From NCBI GenBank assembly GCA_030690945.1, contig JAUYFM010000063.1, positions 34,712 through 98,711 on the forward strand: a stretch of DNA of 64,000 nucleotides, read 5' to 3'. Position numbers and translations under genes: made by a program. Source of the DNA: Smithellaceae bacterium. GTDB lineage: Bacteria; Desulfobacterota; Syntrophia; Syntrophales; Smithellaceae. The notes beneath the pieces are model-generated. The model searched no databases. It was given only the letters and a program-made list of their open reading frames with translations, and was not told the origin of the DNA. Shown piece by piece: positions 8,387 through 15,993 of the stretch. The number at the start of each line of letters is the position of its first letter. The stretch's first letter is position 1.

Positions 8387-9634
8387 CTAAGCAATTCGGC
8401 GCAAGATCAAACAGGAATTGCAGCCGCCGAAGCCAAAAGCATTTTTCAATACAAATTCCTGTTGTAATATCCGGGCGCCTTCAGGAACACAATCGATCTG
8501 AATTGCGGGGTCATCAACATAATTGATCGTCGGAAGCAGGGTGTCCTTACGCATCCCCTCCATGGCCAGAATGGTCTCAATAGCTGATGACGCGCCCATC
8601 GCGTGACCCAGTTGTGATTTATTGGCCGACACGGGTGGAACCTTTTTGCCGAAGATATTGCAAAGCGCGTCCGCTTCCACTTTATCCCCGATTTTAGTCG
8701 ATGTCGCGTGAGCGTTGATTGCGTCAATATCCTGCAATTGCAAGCAGGCAGCAGCCATCGCCAGTTCGATGCATCTTTGCACGGTCGACAGATTCGGCGC
8801 CACAAAATGGCTGGCATCCGATGTCATGGCCGAACCCGTCAGCTCAAATTTCGTTGCAAGTCCGTGCGATCGCGCAAATGTTTCCGTCGCCATGATAATA
8901 CAACCCGCTCCTTCGGAAACCACAAAGCCTCTGCGGTTTATGGAAAAAGGCCGACTGAGTTTTTCCGGCGCTTCTGCATCCTGACCTTCTTTCGGACGAT
9001 ATGCGCCGTTCATGGTGGTAAAACCTGCTAAAATAGGTTCGACCAATGGAAAATCAACCGCGCCGGCAATCACCACATCCGCCAAATTCTGTTTGAGCAT
9101 CATATCGCCGATAATCATGGACGTCACGCCGGTGGCACAGGCGGTGATGGTGGCGCTGATGGGCCCAGTCGCGCCGGTCAGAATGGAAACCTTGCCGCCC
9201 ACCATGTTGATGCAGGAATTGGGGTTGGCAAAGGGATGCGGCATTTTATTTTCAGCAATGATCTGGCGGTCCGCTTTCAAAATTGCATCCAGTCCGCCGA
9301 CAGCAGAACTGAACGTAATGGCCACGCGCGGCGCGATAGCGGGCGTTATGTCAATGCCGCTGCGTTTCATTGCCCGGTGAACCACCAGAAGCGCATATTT
9401 AAAAATAGGTGATGTCCAGTGCGCCATTTCCCGCGGTTGTAAAAACGGATAAGGTTTGATATCCACGTCATCAACCTGACCGGCCACGCGCACGGGAAAA
9501 TCAGCGGTGAGCGGAAACCGGGTCAACGGCCCGATGCCGCATTCACCCCGGACGGCGCGTTGCCACTGGGTTTCCAAATCCGTCCCTAAAGAAGAAACGG
9601 CATCATAGCCTAATATGACTGTTTTTCCGGACAC
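8387..9634 (-). CDS. Beta-ketoacyl-ACP synthase (FabF-like), first of pair
   Basis: A 415-residue ketosynthase with Cys in ISATITACATGVTSM, His in NAHATSTKIGDKVE and His in NKSQLGHAMGASSA, all catalytic residues in place. It starts with GTG 9634 (MSGKTVILGYDAV) with AAAGGGATAAG upstream. It shares general architecture with the ketosynthase immediately downstream (120 bp gap), but the two are clearly divergent, indicating different substrates. Predicted to work in the cytoplasm with one of the two acyl carrier proteins of the cluster. No ketoreductase, malonyl-transferase or AMP-ligase lies in the cluster, so it must borrow these from primary fatty acid synthesis or from genes elsewhere. Confidence 0.9.
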   Translation of the reverse strand: MSGKTVILGYDAVSSLGTDLETQWQRAVRGECGIGPLTRFPLTADFPVRVAGQVDDVDIKPYPFLQPREMAHWTSPIFKYALLVVHRAMKRSGIDITPAIAPRVAITFSSAVGGLDAILKADRQIIAENKMPHPFANPNSCINMVGGKVSILTGATGPISATITACATGVTSMIIGDMMLKQNLADVVIAGAVDFPLVEPILAGFTTMNGAYRPKEGQDAEAPEKLSRPFSINRRGFVVSEGAGCIIMATETFARSHGLATKFELTGSAMTSDASHFVAPNLSTVQRCIELAMAAACLQLQDIDAINAHATSTKIGDKVEADALCNIFGKKVPPVSANKSQLGHAMGASSAIETILAMEGMRKDTLLPTINYVDDPAIQIDCVPEGARILQQEFVLKNAFGFGGCNSCLILRRIA

Positions 9635-9697
9635 AATAATCTTATCCCTTTCGATCCATTCATCGATGCATAGGCGCTTTTTTTATGGGTTGCCACC

Positions 9698-9781
9698 TTT
9701 GTTGGTTCAAGTCTCCGACTTGAACCTTTCTGGATATAGCGCTGAGCATTATGGTTCAAATCAGAGATTTGAACCAACAAA
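9698..9781. repeat. Nested inverted repeat of about 84 bp inside the lipid cluster
   Basis: Outer arms TTTGTTGGTTCAAGTC and its near-exact reverse complement GATTTGAACCAACAAA (one mismatch) frame the element. Each arm is itself folded into a small hairpin: GGTTCAAGTC-TCC-GACTTGAACC and TGGTTCAAATC-AGA-GATTTGAACCA. It separates the ketosynthase pair from the radical SAM pair. The form fits a REP/BIME-like or MITE-like element. Confidence 0.75.
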
Positions 9782-9811
9782 CTTCACGCTTCACGAATAA
9801 CGCTTCACGTC
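9782..9811. repeat. Degenerate CTTCACG tract
   Basis: Three copies of CTTCACG (CTTCACGCTTCACG, then GCTTCACG) occur in 30 bases between the inverted repeat and the radical SAM stop codon. The same heptamer is clustered in intergenic DNA at 17646-17698 and 28143-28242. Confidence 0.5.
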
Positions 9812-9814
9812 TTA

Positions 9815-10810
9815 TCACCACGGTATCAAACGATAGAGTTTGGCGAACATTTCATAAACTTCAATCCAGTTTTGCATATCCCGTGTGGTATTCATGTGTT
9901 CGCGTTTGTTGACCATGATCCAGCTCATGTGTGCCGCACCGTCTTTGCAAGTGGAACAGTCACGTGTGGCGGATGTGCAACAACGGTGGATGGTCTTTAA
10001 GTCGGCGGCCCAGCGGTAAAAATGAATCAGCCGGCGAACCGGTGGTTTTCGGGTATCCAGGGATTCAGTGACAGACGGGCATTCCTCCCAGCCAAATCGC
10101 CGCCCCAACATCATCCCGGTGGTGATCACTTCATGATAATATTTGCTGGAAATGATGGTTTGCGGATAATGATCCAGCATCTCATCCATCTCAAAGCGCA
10201 GGTCATCGAGTTCGCCCTGCCGCCAGTAAAATCCATCCACGCTCTCATCGTTGGAAAGAAGTTGAAGATGCACCTTCAAACCAACATCAACAATGCGCTT
10301 AATAACCGGCTCGATTTTCCCCACTTGTCTGGGCGTAACGGTGTAAAGATAGTAGGTGTAAGGGTCGCCTTCGTAATTTTTGCTGGAGACGGCAAAGGTG
10401 TCTTTCCCCCTCAGGACTTTTTCGTCTTCGCCGCCGCCCCACAGAGAAATGCCCACCATCATATCGGGGAATTTATCCCGAGACACTTTAATCAGGCCGT
10501 TGGTCGCGCAGTAAGTGGGCAGCCGCTTGTAGAAGGCCTCCAGGCGATCCATGCACAATGTCGGCTCGCCGCCGATCAGAATCGCCAGATTAACCCCGCG
10601 GGCTTTTTCCTTATCGATAAAATGTTCCCACTTTTTAATATCCATCTCTTCCGTCACGATATGTTCACCGGAGGAAAAAAAGAAACAGCCCTTACAGCGC
10701 AGATTGCAACGGTTGGTCAAATCATATATGGAACTGCGGATATTGAGATTGGCAATCCGTCGATAACGCTCATGCCAGTCTTCATTCAGCAGAGAACTAA
10801 TTGTATTCAT
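9815..10810 (-). CDS. Radical SAM protein with Cys-rich C-terminal motif (paralogue 2)
   Basis: A 331-residue radical SAM enzyme. The iron-sulfur motif is in YDLTNRCNLRCKGCFFF (CxxxCxxC, about residues 32-39). SAM-binding GGEPT follows at LIGGEPTLC. Near the C-terminus there is a second cysteine group, RCCTSATRDCSTCKDG, which could bind an auxiliary cluster in the manner of SPASM/twitch domains, although the spacing is not canonical. It is adjacent to and clearly paralogous with the 359-residue protein upstream. As part of the lipid cluster it may make C-C bonds or otherwise modify an acyl chain. This is inference; peptide or cofactor modification cannot be excluded. Confidence 0.82.
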   Translation of the reverse strand: MNTISSLLNEDWHERYRRIANLNIRSSIYDLTNRCNLRCKGCFFFSSGEHIVTEEMDIKKWEHFIDKEKARGVNLAILIGGEPTLCMDRLEAFYKRLPTYCATNGLIKVSRDKFPDMMVGISLWGGGEDEKVLRGKDTFAVSSKNYEGDPYTYYLYTVTPRQVGKIEPVIKRIVDVGLKVHLQLLSNDESVDGFYWRQGELDDLRFEMDEMLDHYPQTIISSKYYHEVITTGMMLGRRFGWEECPSVTESLDTRKPPVRRLIHFYRWAADLKTIHRCCTSATRDCSTCKDGAAHMSWIMVNKREHMNTTRDMQNWIEVYEMFAKLYRLIPW

Positions 10811-10856
10811 TTATTCTAACCTTATTGATACCAGCCATCATCGCCGCAAGTTTCTT

Positions 10857-11936
10857 TCAACGAACAGCGACCACCGGCGGCTCGATCTCGTCGCCGCAGA
10901 GATTTTCTCCCTTTTCATATCCCATCACCCAAACCGCTAAATAGGTATCGACATAATCAAGCCAGGATTTAAAGGCTTCAAGACTTTTCACATGACGATA
11001 CAGGCGCGCCGTGACCACCGCGGAGCCGGCGGCATAATGACGGCAATCCGGACAATCGGTATCCGGTACGCAGCAGGCAACAGACCGATCCCAATTCAGA
11101 TCTGTGCGATATTGCCGAAAAGACCTTCCCAGACCGATGTCCTGCGAGGGATTGCAGCGGGGATAGGAACAACTGTAGAGATCGTGCAACCCTTTCCCGC
11201 TGGTGTGCGCCACAGCATTATAAACGGAGAAAAGAATATTTTGAGGGTATTGGTTCAAAAGCGCAATCATCACCTTCCGGGTGCGCAGCAGCGACTCGTC
11301 ATCATGGCGCAAAGGCCCCTCATAACCAACCGGAGAGGAAAACACATTAAACGTCATCTTGCAGCGATGAGCGAACAGTTCGGCGGCCACTTCGGTCACC
11401 TCGTCGATATTTTCCCGCGTGAATGTATAGACAAAAACCGCCCGTGCGTCATTTTGATAATTTTCAATCTGTTTTTTTAAAAGATTTTTTGCTTTTCTTG
11501 TTTTGAGACTGGTTTCATCATTTCCCCAGGCAGAGATATGGATTTTATACCCGACTGATTCGGGTATTTTTTTTAACCCATTGGTCGCGATACTCCCCAG
11601 CGGCATTTCGGAATAACACACCTCGAGTAATTCCGGTACGAGTGACGGCTCTGCGCCGGCCAGAACGACATACGTAATGCCGCGCGCCTTCTCCTCCCGC
11701 ATCAGAGCGCGCCAGTCTTCGGGAGAAAGATTCTCCACGGCAAACTGCTTGTCCCCTTCGTAATAATAGCAGCCGTCGCACCGGATATTACAGCGGTTAC
11801 TCATGTCGTACGTTGATTCACGCAAGAAAAAATATTTCCGCACTTTTTCCCAGCGCGCCTTTACTTCGGGATTTGCTAATAGGTCGGAAAATCTCGGCTT
11901 GTCTGATTCTGCGGATGCCTTCCTGTTGATGGTCAT
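10857..11936 (-). CDS. Radical SAM protein with Cys-rich C-terminal motif (paralogue 1)
   Basis: A 359-residue radical SAM enzyme with CNIRCDGCYYY as the CxxxCxxC cluster-binding site (about residues 49-56) and AGAEPS in the SAM-binding position. The C-terminal region carries ACCVPDTDCPDCRHYAAG, matching in layout the CC..C..C group of the paralogue at 9815-10810. A cytosolic oxidoreductive radical enzyme is expected. AAAGGATATTA precedes ATG 11936. It follows the acyl carrier protein gene by 22 bp, so co-transcription is very likely and an ACP-bound substrate is plausible. Its substrate is unknown. Confidence 0.82.
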   Translation of the reverse strand: MTINRKASAESDKPRFSDLLANPEVKARWEKVRKYFFLRESTYDMSNRCNIRCDGCYYYEGDKQFAVENLSPEDWRALMREEKARGITYVVLAGAEPSLVPELLEVCYSEMPLGSIATNGLKKIPESVGYKIHISAWGNDETSLKTRKAKNLLKKQIENYQNDARAVFVYTFTRENIDEVTEVAAELFAHRCKMTFNVFSSPVGYEGPLRHDDESLLRTRKVMIALLNQYPQNILFSVYNAVAHTSGKGLHDLYSCSYPRCNPSQDIGLGRSFRQYRTDLNWDRSVACCVPDTDCPDCRHYAAGSAVVTARLYRHVKSLEAFKSWLDYVDTYLAVWVMGYEKGENLCGDEIEPPVVAVR

Positions 11937-11958
11937 TAATATCCTTTATACTCGCTCA

Positions 11959-12231
11959 TTAACACTTTGCCGCAAGTTTCTCTTCAATATACTCACAAAT
12001 GAAACGCACGGTTTTTAGCTTTGGATAATCATCTTCGTCAATGACAATCTTGTACTCGTCCTGTAAAACCAGGGCAATGGTCGCAAGATCCATGCTGTCG
12101 ATGCCCAGTTCATCCACCAGATCCATATCCGGGTTGAACGTATCCGGAGTAACATCCTCCAGCTTGAGCTCACCAATAATAATTTCGGCCACATGCCGTA
12201 TAATGCCTTCTGTTGCGATGCGTTCAGGCAT
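11959..12231 (-). CDS. Acyl carrier protein
   Basis: A 90-residue acidic carrier protein with the phosphopantetheine attachment site in DELGIDSMDLATIAL (Ser of DSM). AGGAGGAAGGGA gives a strong ribosome-binding site before ATG. It sits between the FabZ-like dehydratase and the first radical SAM gene with gaps of 12 and 22 bp. The cluster has a second carrier at 15077-15349, and the two are divergent in sequence, suggesting separate roles such as priming and extension or interaction with different enzymes. It is distinct from a housekeeping AcpP, as no fabD/fabG neighbours are present. Confidence 0.88.
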   Translation of the reverse strand: MPERIATEGIIRHVAEIIIGELKLEDVTPDTFNPDMDLVDELGIDSMDLATIALVLQDEYKIVIDEDDYPKLKTVRFICEYIEEKLAAKC

Positions 12232-12243
12232 TCCCTTCCTCCT

Positions 12244-12627
12244 TTAAAATTTTTTATCCCGTTTCATCCTTGCAACAGCAACCAGACCGCTGCTAACGAC
12301 ATTTTCTTTGACGGCGATTTTAAACGTATAAAATATTTCCTGATTAACATGCTCACTCGTCATGTTTACCATCAATTTTTCTCCCGGCCGGACCGGGCCT
12401 GTAAACCTTATTCTTTTGAGTGAGCATAGCGCAACTTCATCTTCTTTGATTTGAGCATCCAGTTTTATGGCCTGATAAACCATATTCACCAAAGCGATTC
12501 CCGGCAAAATCGGTTCACCTGGAAAATGACCTTCAAACCATTTCGAATTTTCCGGCACATCAACTGTCGCCATTAGGGAATCAGGCTCAATCTTTTTGAT
12601 TTCCTTGAGCAATTGCCACGAATCCAT
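12244..12627 (-). CDS. FabZ-like hot-dog protein lacking the usual catalytic Glu
   Basis: A 127-residue hot-dog protein of the 3-hydroxyacyl-ACP dehydratase group. WFEGHFPGEPILPGIALVNM contains the catalytic His of FabZ. The position normally held by the second catalytic residue, Glu in VEAxxQ, reads LVNMVYQ, so Asn replaces it. The protein may therefore be a weak dehydratase, a different lyase or isomerase, or an acyl-binding partner. The C-terminal half (FTGPVRPGEKLMVNM) is normal for the family. It leads into the ACP gene by 12 bp. AAGGGATCTG precedes the start. Confidence 0.78.
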   Translation of the reverse strand: MDSWQLLKEIKKIEPDSLMATVDVPENSKWFEGHFPGEPILPGIALVNMVYQAIKLDAQIKEDEVALCSLKRIRFTGPVRPGEKLMVNMTSEHVNQEIFYTFKIAVKENVVSSGLVAVARMKRDKKF

Positions 12628-12746
12628 AAAACAGATCCCTTCGTCAATTAACTACCTATTCATTTTGAGCTAATATTGTGGACGTATATCATCGTTTGTT
12701 TTTTCAATCAAAATGTTTTTCATTGATTAATAATTAATTTTTATTG

Positions 12747-12845
12747 ATCAACCACCTCGCGAGCTCGCTGCCGAGGTATGAAATGAACGTCATGATATCA
12801 AAGCAAGCTGCGGAGAATTAACGCTCGTCCCGCTTAAGCGGGATT
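12747..12845 (+). repeat. Dispersed ~100-bp repeat, copy 2
   Basis: Same element as copy 1, with the TTAA-loop version of the terminal hairpin (CCCGCTTAAGCGGG). The middle segment differs slightly (GTCATGATATCAAAGCAAGC). It lies between two minus-strand genes of the lipid cluster and may interrupt or punctuate the operon. Confidence 0.9.
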
Positions 12846-12859
12846 AAAGAAATATCGCT

Positions 12860-13669
12860 TCATTGGCGCGGGGCGCATATCATAACGTCCCGTCCGATAA
12901 GTTCGGCCAGCGGCACGATCCGCATTCCTTTATTCATTATCTCCATAAGAATTTTTTCTATTTCTTGCAATAAAATTCGATTATCTTCGATTGGATAGGC
13001 GGGCACATCATGCAGCAGAATGATAGCGTCGGCTTCTATGTTTTTCAAAATGCGGGCGGCAAGATTTTTTACGCGGCGGTTTCCGGCATCCAGGGCGCGA
13101 CAATTGAATGTCACGCAAAAAAGTCCCAACGCTTCAAGAATGGAAGGAAGCTTGGGATTAATAATGCCGACAGGCGGACGGAAAGCCAGCGCTTGAATAC
13201 CCATTTTTCGCAAAACGCTCTGCGCCTCATAGACTTCACGGTAAAGCGTTTGGTAAGGCTTCGTCATGACAAACGGATTATGGCTGTATGAATGATTGCC
13301 GATACTGTGACCCCGGGCAACTATATCAGAAATAATCTCCGGATGACGCAAAGCCGCCACACCGGTAACAAAGAAGGTCGCTTGAACATGATATTTGTCC
13401 AACAGATCAAGAATTTGCCTGGTTATCGGCTCTGATGGCCCATCGTCAAAAGTGACAGCCACGTAATTTTTCCCTGATCTGCCCCGGCTGACCACCTGCC
13501 CCAGAAAATTTATCTGCGGAAAAAAACAGGCAACCACACACAAGACAATATAGAACAACAAAAGGATGATCGTAAACAGGGGATGGATAAAATAAGCTGG
13601 GATAGCCGCAAGCAGAAAAAGCATACCTGCGATCTCGGCCCGGCTTCTGTTCCGCAGCTTCTTTTTCAT
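12860..13669 (-). CDS. Membrane-anchored polysaccharide deacetylase (NodB domain)
   Basis: A 269-residue protein with two N-terminal hydrophobic segments (about residues 10-55) and then a NodB homology domain. Motif 1 is TFDDGPS, with the catalytic base and a metal-binding Asp. Motif 2 is HSIGNHSYSH, with the metal-binding histidines, and motif 3 is FRPPVG. Such enzymes remove N-acetyl groups from glycans or related substrates outside the membrane. I start at 13669, where ATGA overlaps the B12 radical SAM stop; 13687 is an alternative. Its presence in a lipid cluster suggests the final product may be a glycolipid or an amide-bearing lipid, which is inference. Confidence 0.85.
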   Translation of the reverse strand: MKKKLRNRSRAEIAGMLFLLAAIPAYFIHPLFTIILLLFYIVLCVVACFFPQINFLGQVVSRGRSGKNYVAVTFDDGPSEPITRQILDLLDKYHVQATFFVTGVAALRHPEIISDIVARGHSIGNHSYSHNPFVMTKPYQTLYREVYEAQSVLRKMGIQALAFRPPVGIINPKLPSILEALGLFCVTFNCRALDAGNRRVKNLAARILKNIEADAIILLHDVPAYPIEDNRILLQEIEKILMEIMNKGMRIVPLAELIGRDVMICAPRQ

Positions 13670-15018
13670 GGAATCAGATGTTCCCACAATGGCCCTGTGT
13701 ATCCCCGGTCATAGAGTCTGGGTAATATCCGGGTCGCCTTGCTTTCCCCCGCGCCGACGAGCCAATTCAAACGACCGCCTCCGTGCGCTTCGACTCTTTT
13801 CATAATTTCCACATCGGAGATGAAAGGAGATCGGTAAAAAACCGGATCGAGAAGATTCTGCGAGAGGCTGATCTGGCCTTCGCGTACGGCCGTGCCATAT
13901 AAAGCCGTATGCGGGTAGATGCGGATGCCGCAGAAAAAGAAAAAAACCGCCTTCTCGAGCTGATCGACGCCGCTTAACGTCTCCCGCAGAGTTTCTTCGT
14001 TTTCACCCGGACCGCCCAGCAGAAAATAATGGGCGATATACAAACCGGCCTTCAAAACTTTTTGATGAGCCTGAAAAACATCGGCGGCGACAAACGGTTT
14101 TTGCAGGTTGCCAAGCATGGTGTCGCACATCGACTCTGTGCCAAATTCCACATGAGTCAGACCGGCGTCAGCCAGCTTTTGATAATAGTCGGCAGGCGGA
14201 ATGGTGGGAGCGAAAAACCCTCCCCAGGGTATGGAAATCCCAGCTTCCATAAAAGCCTGGGCCACTTGCAGACTATGCTCGTAGCTGGCATTGAAAGCGG
14301 AATCGGTCATGAAAATATATTTAGCGCCGGCTTCCTGTAACTGGCGAGCCTGCCTCGCAACTTCTTCCGGCTTGAAAAACCGCATCTTGCCGCCTTCAAT
14401 GTGGGGGTAGGTGCAGTAGCTGCACCGAAACGGACAGCCTCTTTTGGTCTGTAAATTGAGCATACCGCCGTAGGACAGATAATAATTCGTGTGCGCGGCA
14501 TTCGGATCAAACGCCCGATGCATCTCGCCATCCCATGCCTGGTAAGGAACCGTTGCAGTCTGTCTCGTAACAACACCCGGAATGGCCGTGACATCGGTTT
14601 TACTTTCCAGCGCGTGAAGGAGCGCGGGAAACCTCTCCCCTTCTCCGGCGATGCCGTAATCCGCATCGAGTGCGCGGATAAATTCCACAGGGAAAATAGT
14701 GTAGCCGCTCCCGCCCAGAATGAGTGTTGCCTGTGAATTTTGTCGAAGCTGGCCTACCAGATCCTGATAGTCGGATAGAAAGCCCCGGCTGTTGATCGTG
14801 TCCGTATTGTCAATATTGCGTATCGAAAGGCCAATATAATCCGGCGCGTACTCGCGGACTTGTTCCCCCAGGGCTTCGAGGGATTTAAACTGGTTCATAT
14901 CCAGAATTTTTGTTTCATAGCTGGAATTCAAAGCGCCCGCCACATAATCAAGCCCCAGCGGATAGACCGGATAGGGCTTTTTCATCATATTGGCGGAAAT
15001 CAGCAATACTTTCTTCAT
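13666..15018 (-). CDS. B12-binding-type radical SAM protein
   Basis: A 450-residue protein of the cobalamin-dependent radical SAM type (class B/BchE-like layout). Residues 1-140 form a Rossmann-like B12-binding domain that begins VLLISANMMKKPYPVYPLGL and has GGSGYTIFP near its end; no DxHxxG motif is visible, which is usual in this class. The radical SAM core starts at TKRGCPFRCSYCTYP (CxxxCxxC). The C-terminal region shows GGPGENEETLRETL. Known members methylate unactivated carbons, form rings or cyclise. Placed between an ACP gene and a deacetylase, it is a candidate for modifying a carrier-bound or lipid substrate. Confidence 0.85.
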   Translation of the reverse strand: MKKVLLISANMMKKPYPVYPLGLDYVAGALNSSYETKILDMNQFKSLEALGEQVREYAPDYIGLSIRNIDNTDTINSRGFLSDYQDLVGQLRQNSQATLILGGSGYTIFPVEFIRALDADYGIAGEGERFPALLHALESKTDVTAIPGVVTRQTATVPYQAWDGEMHRAFDPNAAHTNYYLSYGGMLNLQTKRGCPFRCSYCTYPHIEGGKMRFFKPEEVARQARQLQEAGAKYIFMTDSAFNASYEHSLQVAQAFMEAGISIPWGGFFAPTIPPADYYQKLADAGLTHVEFGTESMCDTMLGNLQKPFVAADVFQAHQKVLKAGLYIAHYFLLGGPGENEETLRETLSGVDQLEKAVFFFFCGIRIYPHTALYGTAVREGQISLSQNLLDPVFYRSPFISDVEIMKRVEAHGGGRLNWLVGAGESKATRILPRLYDRGYTGPLWEHLIP

Positions 15019-15076
15019 GAAACCATCATGCTCTTGTTAATCGTAAAATGATAACGGTATCGGGCTTACGCAAAGA

Positions 15077-15349
15077 TTAAGCCTTGGGCTTCTTTGCTTG
15101 CAAAATGTAAGTCGCCAGAGTGCGAACCGAGGCAAATACTTTGGCGCCCAGCTCCTTGCTCTCGATTTTGACACCGTAATCTTTTTCAATCATCATGACC
15201 AGTTCCAGCACATCGATGGAATCAATGCCCGTATCGCCGCCCACGAGCTGATCATCATCCTTAATATCGTCGGGAGTTACATCCAGCAACCCAAGTGTCG
15301 CGATGATTTTTACTTTAAGCTCACCAATTATCTCTTCTACTGTACTCAT
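15077..15349 (-). CDS. Acyl carrier protein, second in cluster
   Basis: A 90-residue carrier protein when started at ATG 15349, which has GAGGTGGTGC directly upstream; a longer in-frame start at 15391 lacks this site. The phosphopantetheine serine lies in GGDTGIDSIDVLELVMMI. The ending is alanine/lysine rich (LQAKKPKA). It is followed after 58 bp by the B12 radical SAM gene and preceded by the small membrane protein. It differs from the ACP at 11959-12231. Confidence 0.87.
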   Translation of the reverse strand: MSTVEEIIGELKVKIIATLGLLDVTPDDIKDDDQLVGGDTGIDSIDVLELVMMIEKDYGVKIESKELGAKVFASVRTLATYILQAKKPKA

Positions 15350-15393
15350 GCACCACCTCATTATGTTTAATTCAATTTTAAAACGCTTCAACC

Positions 15394-15792
15394 TTACAAA
15401 TTTTTGTTATCCGAACCGGGTTCGGAAATGACCCGGACATCTTTGCCGAGAATTTTTTCCAACACAATCCTAACCATCCATCGGGAAAACACATGAAAAT
15501 ATTTTTTCCCCGCCATCTTGATGCCGATGATAAATATAATGGTGGAAATCGCATAGATCATGGCTCCGCCGACAATACCCACTAACGGTTTTCCCATCGA
15601 GACCGCAAGGACGCCCAGCGCAATGACCGTCGGTAACCCGATCAGATAGCTGAACACGATCAGGATGATGCCGACAATCATCGACATCGTCGGCTTTCCC
15701 CGAATAGCCGACAAATCGGCGCGTTCCTCAATCGCCGTCTTGCAATAATTTTTACGGGCAACATAAAGTGCCGTTTTTTTAATAATGTTCAA
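15394..15792 (-). CDS. Small integral membrane protein of unknown function
   Basis: A 132-residue protein with an amphipathic, basic N-terminus (KKTALYVARKNYCKTAIEER) and two or three hydrophobic segments: MIVGIILIVFSYLIGLP, TVIALGVLAV and GGAMIYAISTIIFIIGI. A basic cytoplasmic-looking tail follows. I recognise no family. Its place between the FabA-like gene and an ACP gene suggests a membrane role in the lipid pathway, for example as an anchor or transporter component, but nothing in the sequence proves this. The tail overlaps no other gene; the next start is about 45 bp downstream. Confidence 0.65.
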   Translation of the reverse strand: MNIIKKTALYVARKNYCKTAIEERADLSAIRGKPTMSMIVGIILIVFSYLIGLPTVIALGVLAVSMGKPLVGIVGGAMIYAISTIIFIIGIKMAGKKYFHVFSRWMVRIVLEKILGKDVRVISEPGSDNKNL

Positions 15793-15815
15793 AACCTGTC
15801 CCAGTCAAGCAAGTT

Positions 15816-15916
15816 AATCAACCACCTCGCGAGCTCGCTGTCGAGGTATGAAATGAACGTCATTATATCGCGAGCTCGCTGCGGAGAATTGACGCTCGTC
15901 CCGCAACAGCGGGATT
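15816..15916 (+). repeat. Dispersed ~100-bp repeat, copy 3
   Basis: Full-length copy with the 5' hairpin CCTCG...CGAGG, the central ATGAACGTCAT dyad and the AACA-loop terminal hairpin CCCGCAACAGCGGG. It lies between the FabA-like gene and the membrane protein gene. Confidence 0.92.
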
Positions 15917-15993
15917 TAAAAAAACCGGGCGATCATAGCCCCAGTCGGGAAAGATTTTCAATATTTTTTATTGGTTCCAAATAAATTTTTTCT

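Noticed and set aside
10022..10819. 265-codon plus-strand frame
   Set aside because: Antisense to the radical SAM gene at 9815-10810; no recognisable domains.
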